The translations under genes were made by a program, and so were the position numbers. Below the pieces are notes generated by a model. The model was not told the DNA's origin, did not search any database, and saw only the letters and a list, made by a program, of their open reading frames with translations. 64,000 nt of DNA, from contig NZ_CP026001.1 in NCBI RefSeq assembly GCF_003086775.1, forward strand, positions 1,824,407 to 1,888,406, read 5' to 3'. Positions 56,111 through 64,000 of the stretch are shown here, in pieces (position 1 is the first letter of the stretch; every line of letters starts with the position of its first letter). This DNA is from Stenotrophomonas sp. ZAC14D1_NAIMI4_1 (GTDB taxonomy: Bacteria > Pseudomonadota > Gammaproteobacteria > Xanthomonadales > Xanthomonadaceae).

Positions 56111-57901
56111 ATGTCCGCTTACAAGATCACCGAACACAAGTACGACATGGTCGTGGTGGGCGCCGGCGGCGCCGGCCTGCGCGCCACGTTCGGCCTTGCC
56201 GCCAAGGGCCTGCAGACCGTGTGCCTGACCAAGGTCTTCCCGACCCGTTCGCACACCGTCGCTGCCCAGGGCGGTATTTCCGCGGCGCTCGCCAACATGG
56301 GCGAAGACGATTGGCGCTACCACTTCTACGACACCATCAAGGGCTCGGACTGGCTGGGCGACCAGGACGCCATCGAGTACATGTGCCGTGAGGCCATCCC
56401 GGCCATCATCGAGCTCGAGCACTACGGCGTGCCGTTCAGCCGCACCGCCGAAGGCAAGATCTACCAGCGCCCGTTCGGCGGCATGACCACCAAGTACGGC
56501 GAAGGCCCGGCGGCGCAGCGTACCTGCGCGGCGGCCGACCGTACCGGTCACGCCATGCTGCACACCCTGTACCAGCAGTCGCTCAAGCACGACGCGCGCT
56601 TCATGATCGAGTACTTCGCACTCGACCTGATCTTCGATGACGAAGGCGTGTGCCGTGGCGTGCTGGCCCTGGACATGTCCGACGGCACGCTGCACCTGTT
56701 CCGCGCCCAGGGCGTGGTGCTGGCCACCGGCGGCTACGGCCGTGCGTACTTCAGCGCCACCTCGGCGCACACCTGCACCGGCGACGGTGGCGGCCTGGCC
56801 ATGCGCGCCGGCATCGCCATGCAGGACATGGAGTTCGTGCAGTTCCACCCGACCGGCATCTACGGCGCCGGCTGCCTGATCACCGAGGGTGTCCGCGGTG
56901 AAGGCGGCATCCTGCGCAACAGCAGCGGCGAGCGCTTCATGGAGCGCTACGCACCGCACTACAAGGATCTGGCCTCGCGTGACGTGGTGGCCCGTTCGAT
57001 GACCATCGAGATCCGCGAAGGCCGCGGCGTCGGCGAGCACAAGGATCACATCCTGCTCGACCTGACCCACCTGGGCCCGGGCGTGATCGACGAGAAGCTG
57101 CCGGGCATCGCCGAGAGCGCCCGCATCTTCGCCGGCGTCGACGTGCACAAGCAGCCGATCCCGGTCATCCCGACCGTGCACTACAACATGGGTGGCATCC
57201 CGACCAACTTCCACGGCGAAGTCGTGCGCAAGGATGGCGACAACCCCGATGCCGTGGTGCCGGGCCTGTACGCCATCGGCGAAGCGGCCTGCGTGTCCGT
57301 GCACGGCGCCAACCGCCTGGGCTCGAACTCGCTGCTCGACCTGGTGGTGTTCGGTCGTGCGGTGGCCAACCGCTGCGCCGAAACCATCAAGCCGGGCGCG
57401 GCGCACAAGCCGCTGCCGGCCGATGCCTGCGACAAGGCGCTGGGCCTGCTGGACAAGCTGCGCCATGCCAATGGCGATACGCCGACCTCGGTCATCCGCG
57501 ACAACATGCAGCGCACGATGCAGGCCGACGCCGCCGTCTTCCGTACCAGCCAGACGCTGAAGGAAGGCTGCGAAAAGATGGCGACCGTGTTCGACTCGTT
57601 CCAGGACGTGAAGGTCAGCGACCGTTCGCTGGTCTGGAACTCGGACCTGATCGAGACCTACGAGCTGAACAACCTGCTGCTGAACGCGGTGGCGACGATC
57701 AACTCGGCGGAACAGCGCAAGGAAAGCCGTGGTGCGCACGCGCACGAGGACTTCCCGGACCGCGACGACGTCAACTGGCACAAGCACACGCTGGTCACCG
57801 TCGACGAGAAGGGCAAGTGCAGCTTCGACTACCGTCCGGTGCACATGTACACGCTGACCGACGAGGTCGACGTGGTGCCGCCGAAGCCGCGCGTGTACTG
57901 A
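56111..57901 (+). CDS. sdhA: Succinate dehydrogenase flavoprotein SdhA
   Basis: 596-residue catalytic subunit. FAD-binding [16 protein letters not shown], covalent-FAD His in [10 protein letters not shown], active site [26 protein letters not shown], and [15 protein letters not shown]. Length and motif order match the family. Confidence 0.98.
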   Translation: MSAYKITEHKYDMVVVGAGGAGLRATFGLAAKGLQTVCLTKVFPTRSHTVAAQGGISAALANMGEDDWRYHFYDTIKGSDWLGDQDAIEYMCREAIPAIIELEHYGVPFSRTAEGKIYQRPFGGMTTKYGEGPAAQRTCAAADRTGHAMLHTLYQQSLKHDARFMIEYFALDLIFDDEGVCRGVLALDMSDGTLHLFRAQGVVLATGGYGRAYFSATSAHTCTGDGGGLAMRAGIAMQDMEFVQFHPTGIYGAGCLITEGVRGEGGILRNSSGERFMERYAPHYKDLASRDVVARSMTIEIREGRGVGEHKDHILLDLTHLGPGVIDEKLPGIAESARIFAGVDVHKQPIPVIPTVHYNMGGIPTNFHGEVVRKDGDNPDAVVPGLYAIGEAACVSVHGANRLGSNSLLDLVVFGRAVANRCAETIKPGAAHKPLPADACDKALGLLDKLRHANGDTPTSVIRDNMQRTMQADAAVFRTSQTLKEGCEKMATVFDSFQDVKVSDRSLVWNSDLIETYELNNLLLNAVATINSAEQRKESRGAHAHEDFPDRDDVNWHKHTLVTVDEKGKCSFDYRPVHMYTLTDEVDVVPPKPRVY

Positions 57902-57970
57902 TCGCGACCCCCGCCTACCATGCAATCCGCGCCTTGATGGCGCGGGCCGCCTGAGCCAACGAGAGCAGCC

Positions 57971-58756
57971 ATGGCCGAGTTTTCACTCCCCAAGAATTCC
58001 AAGGTCACGAAGGGCCAGCACTTCCCCGCCAAGAGCGGTGGCAAGAACCTGCGCACCTTCAAGATCTACCGCTGGAGTCCGGACGACGACAGCAATCCGC
58101 GCACCGATACCTATGAGATCGATCTGGACGCCTGCGGCCCGATGGTCCTGGACGCGCTGATCAAGATCAAGAACGAGATCGATCCGACCCTGACCTTCCG
58201 TCGCTCCTGCCGCGAAGGTATCTGCGGTTCGTGCGCGATGAACATCGACGGCACCAACACCCTGGCCTGCACCCGCGCCATCGCGGACTGCGGCAAGAAG
58301 GAAGTGCCGATCTACCCGCTGCCGCACATGAGCGTGGTCAAGGATCTGGTTCCGGACCTGACCCACTTCTACGCGCAGTACGCGTCGATCAAGCCGTGGA
58401 TCCGCACGCAGACCCCGGCACCGCCGGACCGCGAGCGCCTGCAGTCGCCGGAAGACCGCAAGAAGCTCGACGGCCTGTACGAGTGCATCCTGTGCGCCTG
58501 CTGCTCGACCAGCTGCCCGAGCTACTGGTGGAACGGCGAGCGTTACCTGGGCCCGGCGATCCTGCTGCAGGCCTACCGCTGGATCATCGACTCGCGCGAT
58601 GAGGACACCGGTGCGCGCCTGGACGATCTGGAAGATCCGTTCAAGCTCTACCGCTGCCACACCATCATGAACTGTGCCCGGACCTGCCCGAAGGGCCTGA
58701 ACCCGGCGCTGGCGATCGCCGAGATCAAGAAGCTGATGATGGAACGCCGCGCCTGA
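57971..58756 (+). CDS. sdhB: Succinate dehydrogenase iron-sulfur subunit SdhB
   Basis: 261-residue subunit with [2Fe-2S] ([15 protein letters not shown]...LAC), [4Fe-4S] ([16 protein letters not shown]) and [3Fe-4S] ([17 protein letters not shown]) ligands. Last structural gene of sdhCDAB; sdhE follows after a SMAG hairpin. Confidence 0.98.
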   Translation: MAEFSLPKNSKVTKGQHFPAKSGGKNLRTFKIYRWSPDDDSNPRTDTYEIDLDACGPMVLDALIKIKNEIDPTLTFRRSCREGICGSCAMNIDGTNTLACTRAIADCGKKEVPIYPLPHMSVVKDLVPDLTHFYAQYASIKPWIRTQTPAPPDRERLQSPEDRKKLDGLYECILCACCSTSCPSYWWNGERYLGPAILLQAYRWIIDSRDEDTGARLDDLEDPFKLYRCHTIMNCARTCPKGLNPALAIAEIKKLMMERRA

Positions 58757-58784
58757 TACGGCGCCGCGTTGTTGCATGACCCCA

Positions 58785-58808
58785 GTAGAGCCACGCCATG
58801 CGTGGCTT
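58785..58808 (+). repeat. SMAG-type hairpin
   Basis: GTAGAGCCACGCCATGCGTG... between sdhB and sdhE, inside the operon. Confidence 0.85.
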
Positions 58809-58829
58809 TGCTGTATCTGGAGAAACACG

Positions 58830-59078
58830 ATGGACGAAGACACCCTGCTGAAGAAGCTGCGCTGGCGCTGCCGCCGCGGCATGCGCGAGCTGGACCAGCT
58901 GTTCGGGCGCTACCTGGACCGCGAATGGAGCACTGCGCCGACCGAAGAGCGCGAGGTTTTCCTGTTCCTGCTCGAGTGCGAGGACGATAAGTTGTGGCGC
59001 TGGTTCATGGGCTACGAGGCCTGCCCGCATGCCCACGCCATCCCCCTCATGCAGAAGATCCTCGCCCTCAAGGCTTGA
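58830..59078 (+). CDS. sdhE: FAD assembly factor SdhE
   Basis: 82-residue protein (YgfY/CptB, mitochondrial SDHAF2 family) that promotes covalent flavinylation of SdhA. The conserved [15 protein letters not shown] is near residue 15. ATG at 58830 follows GGAGA at 6 bases. Overlaps ygfX, as in other proteobacteria. Confidence 0.94.
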   Translation: MDEDTLLKKLRWRCRRGMRELDQLFGRYLDREWSTAPTEEREVFLFLLECEDDKLWRWFMGYEACPHAHAIPLMQKILALKA

Positions 59079-59478
59079 GTGGCGACCCTCGCGGCTGCAG
59101 GCCGGCACCCAGGCGCTGGTGCTGCTGGCCGCGCCCTGGCTGCTGCGCGCCTCGGCCCTTCCCGAAGACCGGTACTGGCCGGTACTTGCCGGCGTCTGGC
59201 TGCTGGGCCTGATCCAGCTGGGCTGGCGCCTGCGCCGGCCGGTGCGCCGGCTCGAACTACCGCCAGTGCCGGCACCGCTGCGGCTGGATGGGGCCGATCT
59301 CGAGGTGCCGCGGCTGGTGGTGCGTGGCCCCTGGCTGCTGCTGCACTGGCGCTGCGAAGGGCGGCGCGGGCGCCTGCTGTTCTGGCCGGACGTGCTCGCC
59401 CACCGGCAGCGACGTGAACTGCGACTGGCCGTATCCGCACGCAGCGTTTCACGTCGACCCCGTACGATGGCACCATAG
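59029..59478 (+). CDS. ygfX: YgfX/CptA-like small membrane protein
   Basis: 149-residue protein with one or two N-terminal helices (about 28-63) and a small cytoplasmic domain. Its start would overlap sdhE by 50 bases; ATG at 59029 is the only ATG in frame (GAGG 9 bases upstream). EWRPSRLQ matches the loose N-terminal pattern of YgfX. E. coli YgfX interacts with SdhE. Assignment rests mainly on position and topology. Confidence 0.65.
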   Translation: MPTPSPSCRRSSPSRLEWRPSRLQAGTQALVLLAAPWLLRASALPEDRYWPVLAGVWLLGLIQLGWRLRRPVRRLELPPVPAPLRLDGADLEVPRLVVRGPWLLLHWRCEGRRGRLLFWPDVLAHRQRRELRLAVSARSVSRRPRTMAP

Positions 59479-59501
59479 ACTGAATCGACTGGCGTGCCTG
59501 C

Positions 59502-60743
59502 ATGTTCAAACCCATCCCCGTGGCCATTGGCCTGCGCTACCTGCGCGCCAAACGCCGCAACGGCTTCATCTCCTTCATTTCGATGGCATCGATCCTGGGC
59601 ATCGCGCTCGGCGTCACGGTGCTGATCACCACCCTGGCGGTGATGAGCGGTTTCCAGAAGGAAATCCGCAGCCGCCTGCTGCAGATGACCGCGCATACCA
59701 CCATCAGCCGCGATGGCGAGCCCATGCCCGACTGGATGCGCGTGGTCGACGTGGCCAACAAGGACCCGCGTGTGGCCGGTGCTGCGCCGTACATCGAGAT
59801 CCAGTCGATGATCAGCGGCCCGCGCGTGCAGGGCGCGATCATCCAGGGCATCGACCCGGCGCTGGAGCCGAAGGTGTCGGTGATCGACAAGAAGATCACC
59901 AAGGGCAGCTATGACAGCCTCAAGCCGGGCAGCTTCAACGTGCTGCTGGGCAAGGAGCTGGCCATGTGGCTGGGCGTGGACGTGGGCGACCAGGTGCTGG
60001 TGACCTTTGCCGAAGTGCAGGGCACGCCGGCCGGTGCGGTGCCACGGATGAAACGCTTTACGGTCAGCGGCCTGTTCGAGGCCGGCTACAACGAGGTCGA
60101 CCGCGGCGTCGGCTTCGCCAACATGAAAGACCTCGAGCGCGTGCTGCGCTCGGACGGCGCCACCGGCGTGCGCCTGAAACTGCACGACATGGACCGCTCG
60201 CTGGAAGTGGGCGTGGACCTGGCGCAGAACCTCGGCGGCGCGTACCGCGTGAGCGACTGGACCCAGCAGAACGCCAACCTCTACCACTCGCTGCGCATGG
60301 AGAAGGTGGTGATGGGCATCCTGCTGTCGCTGATCATCGCGATGGGCGCCTTCAACCTGGTCTCCTCGCAGGTGATGCTGGTGACCGACAAGCAGGCCGA
60401 CATCGCCATCCTGCGCACGCTGGGCCTGACCCCGGGCGGGGTGATGCAGGTGTTCATGGTGCAGGGCTCGCTGATCGGCATCTTCGGCACGCTGGCCGGC
60501 CTGATCGGCGGCATCACCCTGACCTTGAACCTGGAGCGCATCCTCGGCGCCATCGAGTCGCTGTTCAACGTCAAGCTGCTGCCGGAGGACGTGTACTACA
60601 TCACCGGCCTGCCGACCGACATGCAGCCCCGCGACATCGTCGTCATCACCCTGGTTGCCTTGTTGATGAGCTTCCTGGCCACCCTGTATCCCGCCTGGCG
60701 GGCAGCACGCACCCAGCCGGCGGAGGCCCTGCGCTATGAATAA
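59502..60743 (+). CDS. lolC: Lipoprotein-releasing permease LolC/LolE family
   Basis: 413-residue inner-membrane permease with four helices (about 25-45, 265-290, 320-350, 375-400) and a large periplasmic domain. It begins [26 protein letters not shown] and ends [13 protein letters not shown], as in LolC/E. It extracts outer-membrane lipoproteins from the inner membrane with LolD. Overlaps lolD by 8 bases. Only one permease gene is present here, so it may be a single-gene LolF type. Confidence 0.92.
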   Translation: MFKPIPVAIGLRYLRAKRRNGFISFISMASILGIALGVTVLITTLAVMSGFQKEIRSRLLQMTAHTTISRDGEPMPDWMRVVDVANKDPRVAGAAPYIEIQSMISGPRVQGAIIQGIDPALEPKVSVIDKKITKGSYDSLKPGSFNVLLGKELAMWLGVDVGDQVLVTFAEVQGTPAGAVPRMKRFTVSGLFEAGYNEVDRGVGFANMKDLERVLRSDGATGVRLKLHDMDRSLEVGVDLAQNLGGAYRVSDWTQQNANLYHSLRMEKVVMGILLSLIIAMGAFNLVSSQVMLVTDKQADIAILRTLGLTPGGVMQVFMVQGSLIGIFGTLAGLIGGITLTLNLERILGAIESLFNVKLLPEDVYYITGLPTDMQPRDIVVITLVALLMSFLATLYPAWRAARTQPAEALRYE

Positions 60744-61449
60744 GGTCTTCAATCGCGGCGATGAAGTGATCCGTGCCGAGACGCTGGCCAAGACCTACGC
60801 CGAAGGCCGCATGCAGACCCCGGTATTCGACGGCCTCGACCTGAAGGTCACGGCCGGCGAGACGGTGGCGATCATTGGCGCCTCCGGTGCCGGCAAGAGC
60901 ACCCTGCTGCACCTGCTGGGCGGCCTGGACGTGCCGACCGCAGGCGAGGTGTACGTCACCGGCCAGCGCATGTCGGCACTGTCGGACACCGAGCGCGGCC
61001 TGCTGCGCAACCAGGCGCTGGGGTTCGTCTACCAGTTCCACCACCTGCTGCCGGAATTCACCGCGCTGGAAAACGTGATGATGCCGGTGATGCTGGCCGG
61101 TATTGGCGTGCCGGAGGCCAGCCAGCGCGCTACCGCGCTGCTGGAAGCGGTCGGCCTGGGCCATCGCCTGGATCACAAGCCGGGCGAGCTGTCCGGTGGC
61201 GAGCGCCAGCGTGCCGCCGTGGCGCGTGCGCTGGTCAACCACCCGGCCTGCGTGCTCGGCGATGAGCCGACCGGCAACCTGGATGACCGCACCGCCGCCA
61301 CCGTGTTCGAGCTGATGCTGGAACTCAACCGTGCGCGCCATACCAGCCTGGTGCTGGTGACCCACGACCGCAGCCTGGCGCGGCGCCTGGATCGCGTGCT
61401 GGAACTGCGCGAAGGGCGGCTGCACGCGCTGGCCCACGCCGACGTCTGA
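60736..61449 (+). CDS. lolD: Lipoprotein-releasing ATPase LolD
   Basis: 237-residue ABC ATPase. Walker [11 protein letters not shown]-loop [21 protein letters not shown] with the LolD motif, signature [16 protein letters not shown], Walker [13 protein letters not shown]. Translationally coupled to the LolC/E-type permease. Confidence 0.96.
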   Translation: MNKVFNRGDEVIRAETLAKTYAEGRMQTPVFDGLDLKVTAGETVAIIGASGAGKSTLLHLLGGLDVPTAGEVYVTGQRMSALSDTERGLLRNQALGFVYQFHHLLPEFTALENVMMPVMLAGIGVPEASQRATALLEAVGLGHRLDHKPGELSGGERQRAAVARALVNHPACVLGDEPTGNLDDRTAATVFELMLELNRARHTSLVLVTHDRSLARRLDRVLELREGRLHALAHADV

Positions 61450-61563
61450 GGCGCCGGATCCCGGCGGGCACCGCCGACCGGCGGCTGAATCGGGCCGCCG
61501 GCCGTTGCGCCGGCGTTGCCCGGCCGGGCGCATGATGTGCGCAGTGCCCCGCTGGAGATCGCC

Positions 61564-62010
61564 ATGAAAACCCCGTTGCTGATCGCCGGCCTGTGCCTGG
61601 CCCTGGCCGGCTGTGCCACCACTGGCCTGACCAGTGCCGACCGGCTGGAACTGTACCGCGCACACGCCGGCCCGCCGCAGAAGGACATGCAGTTCTTCGG
61701 CACGCTCAATGGTTGGACCGAGCTGGGAGACAGCGCGCTGGCGGTCTGGACCCGGCCCAGCGAAGCCTACCTGCTGGAGCTGGCCGGGCCGTGCACGGAC
61801 CTGTCCAGTGCTCCTGCCATCGGCCTGACCAGCCGGATGGGGCGCGTCAGCGCGCCCTTCGACAAGGTGCTTGTGCGCGACCCGACAGGCGGCCCGCGCG
61901 TGCCGTGTTTCATCAAAACGATCCGCAAGCTGGATGTGAAATCGCTGCGCGCAGAGGAAAAGGAAATGCGGCAGGCGCAGGTGCAGGAGCGCGAGGAATC
62001 CGCGAACTGA
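61564..62010 (+). CDS. Hypothetical lipoprotein (DUF6491-like)
   Basis: 148 residues with a signal and lipobox ALAGC (Cys near 18). The mature domain has LNGWTELGDSALAVWTRPSEAYLLEL and two cysteines (GPCTDL, VPCFIK), a pattern I associate with DUF6491 proteins. C-terminal charged coiled-coil-like tail. Function unknown. Confidence 0.7.
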   Translation: MKTPLLIAGLCLALAGCATTGLTSADRLELYRAHAGPPQKDMQFFGTLNGWTELGDSALAVWTRPSEAYLLELAGPCTDLSSAPAIGLTSRMGRVSAPFDKVLVRDPTGGPRVPCFIKTIRKLDVKSLRAEEKEMRQAQVQEREESAN

Positions 62011-62014
62011 TCGG

Positions 62015-62042
62015 GTAGCGCCGGGCATGGCCCGGCGCTACC
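62015..62042. repeat. SMAG-type perfect hairpin
   Basis: GTAGCGCCGGGC-ATG-GCCCGGCGCTAC-like hairpin between the convergent lipoprotein and yggX genes. Confidence 0.85.
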
Positions 62043-62045
62043 GGC

Positions 62046-62315
62046 TCAGGCTTCCGGGGTGAAGCCGGCCGGCTTTTCGGCGTCCTTCTCGAACAGGAAC
62101 TTCACCAGCTCCGCTTCCAGCATCGCGCGGTGCTCCGGCTTGCGCGGCGACAGGCGGTTTTCGTTGATCAGCATGGTCTGGTGCGCCAGCCAGGCCGACC
62201 AGGCCGGCTTGCCGATGTGGTTGAACACGCGCTGGCCCAGGTCGCCGGGGTAGGGCACGAAGTCCAGGCCCTCGGCATCGCGTTGTTCGTACTGGCAGAA
62301 GACGGTTCGGGGCAT
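62046..62315 (-). CDS. yggX: YggX-type Fe(2+)-trafficking protein
   Basis: 89-residue protein linked to iron handling and protection of Fe-S clusters. Family start [19 protein letters not shown] with the conserved cysteine, then [24 protein letters not shown] at 62315 is chosen; an in-frame GTG at 62324 overlaps the mutY stop and is possible. Cotranscribed with mutY, a conserved arrangement. Confidence 0.94.
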   Translation of the reverse strand: MPRTVFCQYEQRDAEGLDFVPYPGDLGQRVFNHIGKPAWSAWLAHQTMLINENRLSPRKPEHRAMLEAELVKFLFEKDAEKPAGFTPEA

Positions 62316-62320
62316 GGCAC

Positions 62321-63445
62321 TCACTCGTGGTTGCGGGGTTTCGTAGATCTGCGTTTCGGCGCCTTCACCGGCGTGCCATCCAGCAGCTTGCGGATCGGCG
62401 CGGGCAGGCCCAGCGCCGGGAGTTCATCAGCGGCCACCCAGCGCAGCGCGGGTTCGTCCACGCGCAGGCCGCGCACCTGCCGCGACAATACCTGCAGGTG
62501 CAGCCGATAGTGGCTGAAAGTGTGCTGCAGCACGGGCAGTTCGTCGGCCTCTTCCAGCGAACCGTCGACGTGCGTGTCGAACCAGTCCTGCAGGTCGCTG
62601 CCGGCCTCGGCCTGCGGCAGGGTCCACAGCTGGGCCCAGATGCCGGTATCGGGCCGCTTCTGCAGCAGCACGCGCTGCTGCGGATCGCGCAGCAGCAGGG
62701 CCACCGCTTCGCGCTCGGGCAGGGTCTTGCCGGGTTTCGGCGTGGGCAGTTCGGCGGTGCGGCCTTCGCGGCGAGCCACGCAGTCTTCCTGCATCGGGCA
62801 GATCACGCAGGCCGGCCTGGCGCGGCTGCACACGGTCGCGCCCAGGTCCATCTGTGCCTGGGTGTAGTCGGCCATGCGCCCGGCGGGTACCTGTGCCACA
62901 TGTGCTTCGGCCAGCGCCCAGAGTTGCTTCTCGATGGCCGGCAGGCCGGGAAAGCCCTCGATGCCGTGGTAGCGGCTCAGCACGCGCTTGACGTTGCCAT
63001 CGAGGATCGCGAACGGGTCGTTCCAGGCCTGGCTGAGGATGGCGCCAGCGGTGCTGCGGCCGATGCCGGGCAGGGCATGCAGCGCATCGAAATCGCGCGG
63101 CAGGTCGCCGTCGTGCAGTTCCACGCAGCGCTTGGCCGCAGCATGCAGGTTGCGTGCACGGGCGTAATAGCCCAGGCCGGCCCACTGCGCCATCACTTCG
63201 TCGTTGCTGGCGGCGGCCAGGTCGGGCAGGCTCGGGAAATGCTGCAGGAAACGCTGGAAATACGGGATGACCGTGGTCACCTGGGTCTGCTGCAGCATGA
63301 TCTCCGACAGCCAGACCCGGTAGGGACTGCGCGGGTGCTGCCAGGGCAGGTCGTGGCGGCCGTGGTCGTCGAACCAGTGCAGCAGGTGGGCGACGAAGTC
63401 GTCTGCGGGGGCGGTTCCGGCGCTGGCGTGCGGCTGGCGGGGCAT
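62321..63445 (-). CDS. mutY: Adenine DNA glycosylase MutY
   Basis: 374-residue glycosylase removing adenine mispaired with 8-oxoguanine. Catalytic Glu region [12 protein letters not shown], helix-hairpin-helix [13 protein letters not shown], catalytic Asp in [11 protein letters not shown], [4Fe-4S] [17 protein letters not shown] and a C-terminal NUDIX-like domain ([13 protein letters not shown]). Confidence 0.96.
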   Translation of the reverse strand: MPRQPHASAGTAPADDFVAHLLHWFDDHGRHDLPWQHPRSPYRVWLSEIMLQQTQVTTVIPYFQRFLQHFPSLPDLAAASNDEVMAQWAGLGYYARARNLHAAAKRCVELHDGDLPRDFDALHALPGIGRSTAGAILSQAWNDPFAILDGNVKRVLSRYHGIEGFPGLPAIEKQLWALAEAHVAQVPAGRMADYTQAQMDLGATVCSRARPACVICPMQEDCVARREGRTAELPTPKPGKTLPEREAVALLLRDPQQRVLLQKRPDTGIWAQLWTLPQAEAGSDLQDWFDTHVDGSLEEADELPVLQHTFSHYRLHLQVLSRQVRGLRVDEPALRWVAADELPALGLPAPIRKLLDGTPVKAPKRRSTKPRNHE

Positions 63446-63464
63446 GGGTATTCCGGGGAAGGGC

Positions 63465-63519
63465 AGCCACCCATGGGGTGGCTCTACCAGATTTCAGTAG
63501 AGCCACGCCATGCGTGGCT
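63465..63519. repeat. Inverted pair of SMAG hairpins
   Basis: AGCCACCCATGGGGTGGCTC..TAC (63465-63487) and GTAGAGCCACGCCATGCGTG... (63497-63519) between ftsY and mutY. Confidence 0.85.
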
Positions 63520-63529
63520 GCACGGCGTA

Positions 63530-64000
63530 TCAGGCGCCCAGCGCTTCAGGCAGCAGGGCGTCGACGAAGGCTTCCGGATCGAATACGCGCAGGTCTTCCG
63601 GGCGCTCGCCGATGCCGGCGAAGCGGATCGGAATGCCGAACTCGCGGGCCAGGGCGAAGACCACGCCGCCCTTGGCGGTGCCGTCCAGCTTGGTCACCAC
63701 CAGGCCGGTCACCTTCACTGCGGCATTGAACTGGCGCAGTTGCGACAGCGCGTTCTGGCCCGTGGTGCCGTCGATCACCATCAGCACTTCGTGCGGCGCG
63801 GTTTCGTCGATCTTGCCGAGCACGCGGCGGATCTTGCCCAGCTCGTTCATCAGGCCGGACTGGGTATGCAGGCGGCCAGCGGTGTCGGCAATCAGCACCG
63901 AGGTGCCGCGCGCCTTGCCGGCCTGCAGCGCGTCGTAGGCCACCGAAGCGGCGTCGGCGTTCTGCCCCTGGGCGACCACGGCCACGCCGTTGCGCTCGCC
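63530..64000 (-). CDS. ftsY: Signal recognition particle receptor FtsY (3' part)
   Basis: C-terminal 156 codons of the SRP receptor GTPase; the 5' part lies beyond the right edge. Visible G-domain motifs: ADTAGRLHTQSGLMNEL (G3), TKLDGTAKGG (G4) and the closing GIPIRFAGIGERPEDLRVFD. FtsY delivers ribosomes with SRP to the translocon. Confidence 0.96.
   Translation of the reverse strand, partial: GERNGVAVVAQGQNADAASVAYDALQAGKARGTSVLIADTAGRLHTQSGLMNELGKIRRVLGKIDETAPHEVLMVIDGTTGQNALSQLRQFNAAVKVTGLVVTKLDGTAKGGVVFALAREFGIPIRFAGIGERPEDLRVFDPEAFVDALLPEALGA

Noticed and set aside
58725..60791. 688-codon minus-strand frame opposite sdhE-ygfX-lolC
   Set aside because: Antisense to conserved coding sequence; no recognisable motifs.

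Overview
The window is 64 kb of GC-rich chromosome from a gammaproteobacterium of the order Xanthomonadales, most probably Stenotrophomonas (S. maltophilia complex). I infer this from the gene content (TonB-dependent receptors, zwf-glk-pgl-edd-eda cluster, RegBA pair, xanthomonad-type sdh locus) and from the many short hairpins that begin with GTAG, which match the SMAG repeats described for S. maltophilia. No species-level claim can be made without a search. The region looks like ordinary core chromosome: no phage, transposase, integrase or CRISPR array was seen.

Layout. 1-14.1 kb: a siderophore-type TonB receptor cut by the left edge, a ZnuD-like TonB receptor with a possible Zur box, the giant helicase Lhr, and a TonB receptor/phospholipase C pair. 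14.2-22.4 kb: an OmpA-like lipoprotein with an internal duplication, a two-gene cytochrome c operon behind a perfect FNR-type box, a lipoprotein hydrolase, an MFS transporter behind a perfect LacI-type palindrome, and pirin divergent from a LysR regulator. 22.4-23.4 kb: a repeat-rich gap followed by three identical tRNA-Arg(ACG) genes. 23.4-31 kb: hydrolase-thiD, DUF1275 protein, lipoprotein-PhoH, PrxQ/Bcp, GcvR-like, dapA-bamC-like, fdxA. 31.3-36 kb: xylB-xylA-sugar porter, then tRNA-Glu(CTC). 36-41.6 kb: pcnB-folK-panBC-panD-pgi. 41.7-46.5 kb: RegA/RegB redox two-component pair, ispG, a PAP2 phosphatase, a GacA-like regulator. 46.6-54 kb: the complete Entner-Doudoroff operon zwf-glk-pgl-edd-eda, divergent from a MalK/UgpC-type ATPase. 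54-59.5 kb: ygfZ, an SDHAF4-like gene, sdhCDAB, sdhE, ygfX. 59.5-64 kb: lolC/E-type permease, lolD, a lipoprotein, yggX, mutY and the 3' part of ftsY.

How the genes work together. Xylose isomerase/xylulokinase/porter, Pgi, glucokinase and the Entner-Doudoroff enzymes form a coherent sugar-catabolic set. A LacI-type operator lies between the Entner-Doudoroff operon and the sugar ATPase, and a near-identical palindrome sits in front of the MFS transporter 32 kb away. The sdh locus groups structural subunits with three likely maturation or assembly genes (SDHAF4-like, SdhE, YgfX). Redox control is suggested by RegBA and the FNR-type box at the cytochromes.

Most unusual signal. Four roughly 100-bp palindromic elements (near 22.58, 22.90, 35.73 and 47.38 kb) share a conserved core. 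In the three copies with clear outer arms, the arm sequence differs between copies yet stays self-complementary, one copy having 27/27 pairing. The two copies at 22.5-23.0 kb share the same flanks and core but have different, internally matching arms.
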